Shown: in pieces, positions 1 to 6,319 of the stretch | Layout: each line of letters begins with the position of its first letter | Numbering within the stretch: position 1 is the stretch's first letter | Source: JBBQAA01 sp038276395 | Lineage (GTDB): Bacteria; Actinomycetota; Thermoleophilia; Solirubrobacterales; Solirubrobacteraceae | Direction: 5' to 3' | Assembly: GCA_038276395.1 (NCBI GenBank) | Contig: JBBQAA010000031.1 | Span: 1 to 13,608, forward strand | Length of the DNA stretch: 13,608 nt | Notes under the pieces: generated by a model | Seen by the model: only the letters and a program-made list of their open reading frames with translations | Databases searched by the model: none | Told to the model about the DNA's origin: nothing | Made by a program: the position numbers and the translations under genes

Positions 1-764
1 GTGGAGAGCTCCGGCAGCGAGGTCGCGGCCGCCAGGATGGTGGCGCCGAACAGGACCCCGGAGAGGCCGATGTGGTTCGCGATGGCGTCGCCGCTGCGCT
101 CCAGGACGACGCCGGCGACGAGCGTGACGAGCGCCGCGGCGGCGAAGATCGCCCCGGCCTTCGGGGTGCTGAGGCCGTTGGTCGTCGCGGCGTGCTCGGT
201 CCGTTGCTGGCTGTGTCCACGCGGCTTGTCCTGGTTTTCGGGTGCCTCGCCGGACTCCTGCCAGGGCAGGGAGGTCCCCGCGCGTTGCACGAGCAGGAGG
301 CTGACGACCCACAGGACGGCGATCAGCAGCGACTCGGGCGTGAGCCGCCAGAGCAGGGCACCGCTGGGGAGCTGGGTCCCCGCGACGACGACCGCCAGGA
401 CGGCGATGACCGCTATGCCCTCGAGGACGAGCACCAGCGACGCCGCGCGGTAGGTGAGCGGGTGCCGGTGCCGCCCGCCGAAGGCGTCGAGGGCGACCAG
501 GACGACGGTCTGGATCGCGATACCGCCGAGGATGTTGCCCACGGCGACGCCGACGTTCCCGGCGAGCCCAGCGCTGGTCACGATCGCGATCTCCGGCAGG
601 TTCGTGGCGAGGGCGAGCAGGATGAGGCCGCCGAGCGCCGACCCGAGATGAAGGCGGGTCGACAGGACGTCGGTCTGGTCGGAGAGCTGGCCCCCTGCGA
701 TCCAGATCGCGCCGGCGGCGGCGAGGAAGATCGCGAGGAGAAGCGGGGTTGGGAGGCTGGACAT
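1..764 (-). CDS. CaCA-family cation (Na+/Ca2+-type) exchanger, 3' end beyond window
   Basis: Integral membrane antiporter of the calcium/cation exchanger superfamily, expected to swap Ca2+ or another cation for Na+ or H+ across the cytoplasmic membrane. Only 254 codons are visible; the C-terminus lies left of the window. Alpha-1 repeat at residues 46-85 carries ATNLPEI (Glu58) followed by VGNILGG. Alpha-2 begins near residue 236 with ATILAAATSLPEL (Glu252). The two Glu residues are those that coordinate Ca2+ in this family. A charged, presumably cytoplasmic loop (residues 163-200, rich in E, Q, K, R) separates the two hydrophobic halves, as usual. ATG at 764 is chosen because a TACGCT box lies 8 nt upstream (complement of 773-778), suggesting a leaderless or near-leaderless start; a GGAGGGG is too far (about 20 nt) to decide. 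A second, divergent paralogue starts at 6320. Family assignment is firm; the ion is not determined. Confidence 0.88.
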   Translation of the reverse strand, partial: MSSLPTPLLLAIFLAAAGAIWIAGGQLSDQTDVLSTRLHLGSALGGLILLALATNLPEIAIVTSAGLAGNVGVAVGNILGGIAIQTVVLVALDAFGGRHRHPLTYRAASLVLVLEGIAVIAVLAVVVAGTQLPSGALLWRLTPESLLIAVLWVVSLLLVQRAGTSLPWQESGEAPENQDKPRGHSQQRTEHAATTNGLSTPKAGAIFAAAALVTLVAGVVLERSGDAIANHIGLSGVLFGATILAAATSLPELS

Positions 765-772
765 GGCTGGGC

Positions 773-778
773 AGCGTA
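773..778 (-). promoter_or_regulatory. Putative -10 box TACGCT for the exchanger at 764
   Basis: TACGCT on the minus strand fits the actinobacterial TANNNT -10 pattern and sits 8 nt before the ATG at 764, so transcription would start at or close to the start codon. No convincing -35 element is visible. The same arrangement occurs before the genes at 1874, 8696 and 12079. Confidence 0.4.
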
Positions 779-868
779 CGCGGGCCCCTCCGACAGCCCG
801 CGGCAGAGTCCGTCGCCGGACCCGCCGCTGGCACCGCTCCGCACCGCCGCCGTCGTCTGCAGTCGAGC

Positions 869-1185
869 ACGCCCCCCGACGGCCAACCGGTGCTCGACGC
901 CGGCGAGGTGCTCAAGGACATCAACCGCCGCAGCGCCCGCCGCCTCCCGAATGAAGCGCCGACGGGTTTCGTGGCGCGCAGTTGGCGGCCGTACGTGCTG
1001 CCCGCGGGCGGCGGGATCGTCGCCACTGGGAGCAGCTGTGCCTGCTTTCCGAGCTCCGCGGAGCGCTGCGCGCCAGCGAGGTCTGGGTACACGGCAGCCG
1101 CCGCTACACCGACCCCGCGCTTCCTCATCCTCCCGCAGCACCTGGCCCAGCACCAGGCCTACCGTCCGGCGAGCTTCAGCTCACC
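869..1185 (+). pseudogene. Tn3-family transposase fragment, frameshifted
   Basis: Degraded internal piece of a Tn3-family (TnpA) transposase, the enzyme that moves replicative Tn3-type transposons. Three frame segments align in order with the family. Residues GQPVLDAGEVLKDIN and APTGFVARSWRPYV lie in frame 2 (about 878-1010). DRRHWEQLCLLSELRGALRA and SEVWVHGSRRYTDP lie in frame 1 (about 1015-1116). FLILPQHLAQHQAYRPASF lies back in frame 2 (about 1121-1180). The motif order (LRELN, APTGFVP.RWR.YV, RRYWELC.LSELRDALRSGD, W..GSRRY.DP, LI) is typical of the central region before the DDE core. No start, no catalytic core and no terminal repeats are visible, so this is a non-functional relic. It ends close to the beginning of the IS30 remnant, which may have cut it. 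Confidence 0.75.
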
Positions 1186-1263
1186 GCCTCGTGGAGTTCC
1201 CTGGGGTCTCTAGCGGTCGTTGCATGGAGGATGGTCTTCGGGTAACGATCGGGGAGGGCTGGG

Positions 1264-1665
1264 ATGTCGGTGCAGCGGGTGAGAGGGAAGAGGTTGAATC
1301 GCGATGAGCGGCTTATGGTCAGGGGTCTGAGCGCTTCGGGCGTCTCGTTTGAGCAGGCGTCGATCGCGGCGTGTTGCACGCCCAAGACGGTGCAGCGGTT
1401 GTTGAATACGGTCGGCGGGATCGCGCCGAGCGAGAAGCCGCGCGCGGCGTTGCGGTTGTCGTTGGCCGGGCGCGAGGAGATCTCGATCGGTTTGCAGACC
1501 GAGCGGTCGATGACGGCGATCGCGGGCCGCTTGCAGCGCTCGCCTTCGACGATCTCGCGGGAGGTCGCTCATAACGGGGGCCGACATCGGTATCGAGCTG
1601 CGGCGGCTGACAGCGCGGCCGAGCGGCGGGCGCTGCGACCGAAGGTCACCCGCGCGGCTCGGTAG
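1264..1665 (+). pseudogene. IS30-family transposase, N-terminal third only
   Basis: The first 127 residues match the N-terminus of an IS30-family transposase. A variable leader with a first helix-turn-helix (residues 10-50, ending CTPKTVQRLLNTVG) is followed by the characteristic second HTH (residues 63-105: LRLSLAGREEISIGL, then AIAGRLQRSPSTISREVAHN). Then comes the conserved RYRAAAAD segment up to RPK. The DDE catalytic domain (about 200 further residues) is missing. After RPK (about position 1644) the reading frame runs into an unrelated sequence, the antisense of an antitoxin-like gene, and stops at 1665. ATG at 1264 has GGGGAGGG at 1251-1258 as ribosome binding site. The product could still bind DNA but cannot transpose. 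Confidence in family is high; any residual function is unknown. Confidence 0.85.
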
Positions 1666-1874
1666 GCGCGCACCTCTTCGACGGCGAGACGGTCGGCCTC
1701 CTTCTGCGGCAGTCCGCCGACCGCGTGCGCCTCGCTCACCGCCTTCGCGCCGAGGAAGCTCGCGAGCGCATCGGCGATGACGTCGTCGGCTCGGGCGCCG
1801 CGAGCGGCGGCCCAGTCGTGCACGCCCTGCGCCGGGGCCGCGTCAAGCTCGAGCTCCATCTTGGTCGTCGCCAT
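1645..1874 (-). pseudogene. Ribbon-helix-helix antitoxin-like gene, 3' end lost at IS30 junction
   Basis: Small acidic/helical protein that looks like the DNA-binding antitoxin of a toxin-antitoxin pair. A short beta strand (ATTKMELELD, residues 2-11) is followed by two helices (VHDWAAARGARADDVIADAL, then ASFL). The tail (EADRLAVEEVRAYRAAR, residues 59-75) is of the kind often seen in RHH/CopG-type antitoxins. About 75 residues are recognisable; beyond that, the frame continues into the antisense of the IS30 remnant and ends at 1569. No toxin gene follows, so either it was removed by the IS30 event or this was an orphan. ATG at 1874 is supported by a TAACCT box 6 nt upstream. The family call rests on pattern only; it could be another small RHH regulator. 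Confidence 0.5.
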
Positions 1875-1880
1875 GAGCGA

Positions 1881-1886
1881 AGGTTA
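1881..1886 (-). promoter_or_regulatory. Putative -10 box TAACCT for the antitoxin-like gene
   Basis: TAACCT on the minus strand, 6 nt before the ATG at 1874, fits TANNNT and implies a leaderless transcript. No -35 was recognised. Confidence 0.4.
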
Positions 1887-2023
1887 CGCTGCGGGGACGC
1901 GGCGGGATCGCAGCGGGTGGCTCGTTCACGCGTGTGCCGGTGCAAGGCAAGCCGGTCGTTACCGGGCTCCGGGCCGTGGTCATCGACACGGCTCGCTCCG
2001 CGATCGCTCGCCGCCATCACCCG

Positions 2024-2047
2024 GGGGTCCAAACTGGGGTCCAAACT
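2024..2047 (+). repeat. Perfect tandem duplication of a 12-bp unit (GGGGTCCAAACT)
   Basis: GGGGTCCAAACT occurs twice back to back (2024-2035 and 2036-2047). A related copy, GGTCCCAAACTG, lies at 2235-2246 on the other side of the half-tRNA. Short direct repeats of 10-12 bp flanking a tRNA-derived core are typical arm-binding sites of tyrosine integrases, and that is the likeliest role here. The repeat itself is observed; the role is inferred. Confidence 0.6.
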
Positions 2048-2127
2048 GAGCGAATCCGAGCACATCTCAGATCACCGAACCCAATGAACACGGGGCTTTC
2101 GGCCCCGGCGGAACCCCATCCCTCGGG

Positions 2128-2169
2128 CTGGGGGCCGGGCGGGCGCAGGTTCAAATCCTGTCTCCCCGG
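2128..2169 (+). other. 3' half of tRNA-Pro(GGG), probable integration scar (att site)
   Basis: The sequence reads as the 3' half of a tRNA. The anticodon loop CTGGGGG (2128-2134, anticodon GGG at 2130-2132, U33 and G37 in place) is followed by 3' anticodon strand CCGGG and a 5-nt variable loop (2140-2144). The T stem-loop GCAGG-TTCAAAT-CCTGT spans 2145-2161. The acceptor 3' strand is CTCCCCG (2162-2168), with G at the discriminator. No 5' acceptor, D arm or matching 5' anticodon strand (2123-2127 is TCGGG) exists upstream, so it is not a functional tRNA. A 3' half starting at the anticodon loop is what a tRNA-targeting integrative element carries or displaces. Antisense reading creates a well-known type of spurious protein (RQDLNLRPPGPQ). 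Confidence 0.65.
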
Positions 2170-2340
2170 TTTCGGGACGTGGCTGGAATGCGAGCTTTTT
2201 GTGCTCTTCGTGGCGCTGCCGAAGACCACTCTGAGGTCCCAAACTGTTTTCGAACATGGCCTGGTCCCCGGTGAGGCGTTGACAGCTTGCTAGTCCGGTC
2301 GGCTGCCGAGCATGGGCCGCTCGACTACGCAGGAGGACCT

Positions 2341-2598
2341 GTGTCTGAGCGACGTACCTATCGGAAGTTCCTTGAAGGGCCACAAGACGATCGCCGAGCT
2401 CGCCCGCGCGCGCGACATCTGAGACGTTGTTGCGGCGGTGGAGGGAGCAGTTCCTCGCCGGCGGCGCGGAGAAACCTCAGGCCAAGACCGAGCGCGCCCA
2501 GCTCGATGAGCTGCGCCAGCGCAACGCTCGCCCCCGAGCGTGCCCTGGGCCGCAAGGAGCTCGAAGTCTCGGGGGAACTCTTGCGGGGATGGGAGTGA
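2341..2598 (+). pseudogene. IS3-family transposase OrfA, multiple frameshifts
   Basis: Relic of the small helix-turn-helix protein (OrfA) of an IS3-family insertion sequence. GTG at 2341 is preceded by a good AGGAGG (2331-2336). MSERRTYRKFLEG is read in frame 1. The HTH helix KGHKTIAELARARDI then appears in frame 2 and stops. TLLRRWREQFLAGGAEK and the leucine-zipper part (ERAQLDELRQRNA) are in frame 3. The end ERALGRKELEVSGELLRGWE returns to frame 1 and stops at 2598. The normal linker after SERRTY (about ten residues) is also missing. At least three indels make it non-functional. Confidence 0.8.
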
Positions 2599-2994
2599 CC
2601 GAGCGCGCCTGTCCGTTCTCGCGAGCTGGTCGCCGAAGGCAGGTCGCCTTCGGTCGTGGCGCGCGTCGCCGGCATCAGCCGGCAGGCTCTCTATCGGCGG
2701 CCCAGGCGGCCGCCGCGCGGGCACCGCAGACCGCTGAGCGAGGCCGATCGGGTGGTCCTCGAGGTCGCCCAGGCCAACCCGACCGACGGCACCCGCATGG
2801 TCGCGGCCCTCGCGTCTCGGGAGCTGAGCCGGCCGGTGAATCGCAAGAAGGCCCGGCGGCTCATGGCCGAGCACCGGCTGTTGCAGCGCCACCGGCCGCT
2901 CGGGTGGCGCAAGCGACCGGGGTTCTTCCGGGTCGAGCGGCCCGATCAGCTCTGGCACATGGACATGACCTCGGTCTGGACCGCTGAGCACGGA
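2599..2994 (+). pseudogene. IS3-family transposase OrfB, truncated after the first catalytic Asp
   Basis: N-terminal part of the IS3 OrfB integrase-like transposase. Upstream of 2656 the frame reads SRELVAEGRSPSVVARVAGI. This continues as SRQALYRRPRRPPRG and the HTH_21-like region DRVVLEVAQANPTDGTRMV through KKARRLMAEHRLLQR. The start of the DDE core, RPDQLWHMDMTSVW, ends at about 2994; the Asp in HMD is the first DDE residue. The second Asp, the Glu and everything else are missing: the sequence after 2994 no longer resembles the family. In a live IS3 element OrfB is made by -1 frameshifting from OrfA; here it lies in the same frame as the OrfA end but behind its stop, a further sign of decay. 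Confidence 0.85.
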
Positions 2995-3201
2995 CCAGTG
3001 GTTGTAGAGCCGTGCGGCGTCCCCTGGCAGGAGCGCCGCGTACGGCGAGAGGTCGACGGGCGCCGCAGGCTAGACCCACACACCCCGTGGCGGTCGGCCC
3101 ACCGCCGACGTCTACTCCAGAGGGGAACGCTCCTACGCGTACAGGTCTGGCGCGCTCCCGCGCTGCGCAAGCGGCTGAGGGCAAAGACTGAGCTTCCCCG
3201 G
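2995..3201. other. Unassigned junction between IS3 relic and amidohydrolase gene
   Basis: About 200 bp without a gene I can support. On the minus strand at about 3000-3060 a short open stretch reads VDLSPYAALLPGDAARLYNH, coding-like in composition, but it is preceded by an in-frame stop and matches no family I recognise. It may be the stub of a gene cut by the IS3 element. No clear terminator for the amidohydrolase is visible here. Confidence 0.35.
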
Positions 3202-5733
3202 CTACTCGAGACCGGCGGCGGTGAGGTCTGCGGTCAGTGCGGCGGCGGTGCTCTCGGTCGAGGCCGCGAGGCCGACGGCGTGCACGGTTCCCGCCTGAAC
3301 GAGGTAGACGAACCGCGCACCGTTCGACGCGGGCGTCGCGGTCCAGATCCCGTTCCCGAGCAAGGTCGCGTGCCCGGCGAGGACCGACGCGGGCGCGCCC
3401 GGCGCGATCCCGCCGGCCGTGTGGCCAGGCGCGGTGCTGCCGATTAGCGCGACCGTGCCCGTCGGCCTGAACGACACGCCCTCCGTCCGCCCCGGAGCTC
3501 CGGTGACGCAGTACCGGTACGCGGCGCCCGGCCGCGAGCTCGGCTGGCCCGCCTGCATGAGGGTGGTGGTCGAGCTCGCGCCGAGCTGGACGCCGCCCAG
3601 CCCGGTGGAGGTGAACGCGCCCGTCGCCGGCCGGCACGCGGGCCCCGGCACGCCCTGCGCGCGCTCCCACATCTCGAGGTAGGACTCGGCGCCGTTGAAC
3701 ATGTCGGTCATGAGCGGCGCCCCGCCGAGGAGCTGGAGCTCGCGGAGCCAGTCGGCGTACATACCGTAGTTCGCGACGCCGTCGGTGTTCAGGTCGAAGG
3801 TCTTCTGGCCCCACTGCTCGCGGTCGAAGCTGACGCTGCCCTTGAACGGCGCGAACGGATACGAGATGGGATTGAGCGACGTGGGCTCGGGCTGCTCGGC
3901 GAGCCCGTTCATGTCCGAGCCGTAGCCGAAGCCGAAGTGGAACCTGGGGTTCGCGAGCTTCTTGTCAGCCTTCCACTGCTCGACGAACGCCTGCGGGCTC
4001 CCGTGCGCGATCGGGTTGACGAAGCCGCCGGCGTTGTAGATCCGCGGGTATTGCTCGGGTGAGGACCAGTTGTGCGGGGAGATGACGCCGGAGTAATGGT
4101 GCTGCTCGATCACGCTGAGCGCGGCGCCGCCCGTCTTCGCGTCCATGTGGTCGACCTCGATGATGAAGTGCTGCTTGATCATCTGCCCGAGCAGATAGGT
4201 GCCGAGCGAGGTGAGACCCTGCTGGTTGCAGTGCGGAGGGGACCCGTAGACCGGCGGGACCCCGGCCGCCAGGAGCTGGGCGAGGGGCGTGCCCGCGAGG
4301 CTGGGCAGCCCGGCGTCGGCGGGAGAGATCTGCGTGGAGTCCTGCTCGGGCCCGGTGCAGGTCTTGACGTCCCAGAAGTGGCCTGTCTCGAGCTTGTTCG
4401 CGCCGTTGATGAGCACGCCCTCGGAGCCGCCGTCCATCTTCGTGCCCCCGAAGGCGTTGTCGAACTTGTGGATGGGATAGAACGAGGAGACGCCGAGCTG
4501 CTTGAACTCGGCAAGGCCGGCGTCGACCTTGGCCTGGCTGCAGTCGGGGACGTGGTTGGTCTCGCCGCAGTCGAACAGGTGCGAGATCTCGGCGCCCTCG
4601 ACGACGGCGAGCTTGCCCTCGTTGATCACCTTCCGCGCCTGGAACGGGTTCGTGACGATGCGGAACCAGCCCTTCCCGGGACCGCCCGACTGCGCGTCGA
4701 CGTAATCTTGCAGGTCCTTCAGGCCCTGCGCCTGGAGGCGCACGCTCTCCATGTCGTTGCACGGGTTCCGCTTCAACGGCATGATCTCGCACAGCGCCTC
4801 GTTGTCGACGAGATCGGTGACGATGATCCGCAGGCCCGCGAGCCACGCCCGCTTGATCCCCGTGTAGTACGTGCCCTCGTACGAGAGCTTCGTCGGGCCC
4901 GGCCAGTCCTTGAACGTCGGCCACCCCACGGTGTCGTGCGGATGCTCCGGCGATCCGTAGTCCACGAAGTTCTGCACCGGCGCCGCCGTCCCCTGGGGGC
5001 CCTGGATGCTCGCGCAGTCCGGCAGCGCCACCGTGACCCCGAGCGGGGACCATGGCCGCCCGCAGTGGAAGTCGCCGCCGATGAACTCGAACGCCGTCAG
5101 GTGGGTGTGCGCGTCGATCGTCCCCTGAACGTCCGCGCTCGGGCTCGCGCCCTTGAACGAGGTGCCGGTCGCGCCGACCTGCGCCTCGGGTGCCGTGGCG
5201 CATCCGGCGGCCGGCGCGAAGCCGAACCGGGTGGCCGCGACGGGTGTGGTCGCCGTGGCAAGCGTGATGACGCCGGTGACGGGCGCCGCTGCGAGGGCGC
5301 GGCCCGTCGTCCCGTCGGAGAGGGTGAACACCCCGGCGGCGATCTTGTGGACCCGGAACGTGCTGGCGGCCGCCGGGGTCGTTGTGCTGCCGACCGTGCC
5401 CAAGGAGCTCGCCTTCGCGTAGGCGCCGTCGTTGCCGAGCAGGACGTAGGAGCCGAGGGCAGACGCCTGCATCCGGAACGCCAGCGCGCCGGTGGGTTGG
5501 GCCGCGGTCGCGGCATAGGAGCCGCCCGTCCCGGTCACGAACTTGCCGGCCGAGGCCGAGGAGATCGCGTAGCAGCCGCCGGCGAGGGCGTACTCGTCCG
5601 CGGGCGGAGTCGGAGCGGCGGCCGCGACCGGGGCCCCGGGCCCCGGGGACCCGGCCACCTGAGGCAGGACGAGCGCAGCGGCCGCGAGGACGATGGCGGG
5701 CACGATCCGGGCCGAGCGGCGCTGCACCCGCAC
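3202..5733 (-). CDS. Secreted metal-dependent amidohydrolase-superfamily protein with N-terminal beta-trefoil-like module
   Basis: 843-residue exported protein. The signal peptide has a basic start (RVQRRSAR), a hydrophobic core (residues 11-27) and probable cleavage around residues 36-41 in an Ala-rich stretch. Residues 50-180 show repeated short strands with Phe/Gly spacing (GKFVTG, GAYAKAS, FRVHKIAAGVFTLSDG), like a fascin/beta-trefoil carbohydrate-binding module. Residues 205-690 form a TIM-barrel hydrolase. HxH metal motif DAHTHL (His209, His211), VEGAEISHLFDCG (Glu380, His385), IHKFDN (His422), EVDHMD (His529), SPHNW (His554) and GYGSDMNG (Asp607) fit the amidohydrolase/M19 dipeptidase-like pattern. 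Residues 700-843 are a beta-rich tail. GTG at 5733 is chosen because it directly precedes the signal peptide; no good SD or -10 is seen, and GTG at 5727 is possible. The substrate is unknown. It stands alone between element relics. Confidence 0.8.
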   Translation of the reverse strand: MRVQRRSARIVPAIVLAAAALVLPQVAGSPGPGAPVAAAAPTPPADEYALAGGCYAISSASAGKFVTGTGGSYAATAAQPTGALAFRMQASALGSYVLLGNDGAYAKASSLGTVGSTTTPAAASTFRVHKIAAGVFTLSDGTTGRALAAAPVTGVITLATATTPVAATRFGFAPAAGCATAPEAQVGATGTSFKGASPSADVQGTIDAHTHLTAFEFIGGDFHCGRPWSPLGVTVALPDCASIQGPQGTAAPVQNFVDYGSPEHPHDTVGWPTFKDWPGPTKLSYEGTYYTGIKRAWLAGLRIIVTDLVDNEALCEIMPLKRNPCNDMESVRLQAQGLKDLQDYVDAQSGGPGKGWFRIVTNPFQARKVINEGKLAVVEGAEISHLFDCGETNHVPDCSQAKVDAGLAEFKQLGVSSFYPIHKFDNAFGGTKMDGGSEGVLINGANKLETGHFWDVKTCTGPEQDSTQISPADAGLPSLAGTPLAQLLAAGVPPVYGSPPHCNQQGLTSLGTYLLGQMIKQHFIIEVDHMDAKTGGAALSVIEQHHYSGVISPHNWSSPEQYPRIYNAGGFVNPIAHGSPQAFVEQWKADKKLANPRFHFGFGYGSDMNGLAEQPEPTSLNPISYPFAPFKGSVSFDREQWGQKTFDLNTDGVANYGMYADWLRELQLLGGAPLMTDMFNGAESYLEMWERAQGVPGPACRPATGAFTSTGLGGVQLGASSTTTLMQAGQPSSRPGAAYRYCVTGAPGRTEGVSFRPTGTVALIGSTAPGHTAGGIAPGAPASVLAGHATLLGNGIWTATPASNGARFVYLVQAGTVHAVGLAASTESTAAALTADLTAAGLE

Positions 5734-6163
5734 GATGTTGCCAGATTTGGCGCGCGGGCGCCCCCCGGGTCGCACATCCGACGCGGGCGCGGAAGGAACG
5801 CTCGTCGAATACCGTTGGTTCCTGCGGAGATGAGACTGCTTGGGCGGCTTCGGTGGCTGGAGGAGAACTGGGCGCCGTAGCCAGAAGGGACCGCGCGGCC
5901 CTGCACCGATCGTCTGGGCCCGCGGCCGGATCAGCGACCGCATCATCCGCTCCGGCGGCGCTCCCCGCTGACCAGCGGCGTGTGCTTCGCCCCTGAGGTC
6001 AGCTTCACCGCCGGGGCCGTCCTCGCACCGCACGTCGGAGGGGTTGTTCCGATGTGACCGGTGCGCGGCGCCTCCGTGGGTCGTCCCCAGGAATGTTCCC
6101 ACGGGGCCGGTGCGAGCGCATAAGCCCTGCAAAGCGCGCATGTTGGTGAGCGGATCCGCGGAT
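5734..6163. other. 430-bp intergenic region upstream of the amidohydrolase
   Basis: No gene is supported here. The amidohydrolase reading frame stays open upstream to 6171, but the signal peptide starts at 5733, and the extension is rich in Arg/Pro/Gly with no recognisable domain. GTCCCCAGGAAT followed by GTTCCCACGGGG (6082-6105) is an imperfect 12-bp tandem repeat (7 of 12 identical), about 60 bp before the half tRNA-Ser, mirroring the arrangement near the half tRNA-Pro. GCCAGATTTGGC at 5740-5751 is an imperfect palindrome just upstream of the GTG start. Confidence 0.4.
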
Positions 6164-6219
6164 CTCGACAACCGTTGTGCGGCCTTGCCGCACCGAGGGC
6201 TCGAATCCCTCCCCCTCCG
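6164..6219 (+). other. 3' half of tRNA-Ser(CGA), probable integration scar (att site)
   Basis: Reads as the 3' part of a class II tRNA. The anticodon loop is CTCGACA (6164-6170, anticodon CGA at 6166-6168), with 3' stem strand ACCGT. The long variable arm GTGCGGC-CTT-GCCGCAC (6177-6193) is a perfect 7-bp stem. The T arm GAGGG-CTCGAAT-CCCTC spans 6195-6211. The acceptor 3' strand is CCCCTCC (6212-6218) with G discriminator. The matching GGAGGGG acceptor strand and D arm are absent upstream, and the 5' anticodon strand (CGGAT) does not pair. It is therefore not a working tRNA but a half-gene of the type left by integrative elements crossing over in the anticodon loop. The antisense reading gives the familiar artefact GEGFEPS. 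Confidence 0.7.
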
Positions 6220-6319
6220 CTGCCGGGCGTCTGCCCGCTGACCGGTCGGGTTGCCGGGGCGGACTTTCGGGCACAGGGCGATCGATGGCGTCGCCCACCC
6301 GTGCCCGCGCTCTCATCGG

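Noticed and set aside
72..1307. Long plus-strand open frame across the exchanger and Tn3 relic
   Set aside because: It is antisense to a clear exchanger, has Asp/Glu/Arg/Gly-biased composition typical of a GC-rich shadow frame, and shows no domain.
2017..2229. Minus-strand small protein with RQDLNLRPPGPQ
   Set aside because: It is the antisense translation of a tRNA-Pro 3' half, a common annotation artefact.
2995..3064. Minus-strand coding-like stretch VDLSPYAALLPGDAARLYNH
   Set aside because: Only about 25 codons, an in-frame stop just upstream and no family recognised; kept only as a possible stub.
4072..5880. 602-codon plus-strand open frame antisense to the amidohydrolase
   Set aside because: Low-complexity Arg/Gly/Asp/Val/Leu shadow; the minus-strand frame has a signal peptide, metal motifs and a normal composition.
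5734..6171. 146-codon N-terminal extension of the amidohydrolase
   Set aside because: A signal peptide begins at 5733, so an extension would bury it; the extension has no domain and ends within the half tRNA-Ser.
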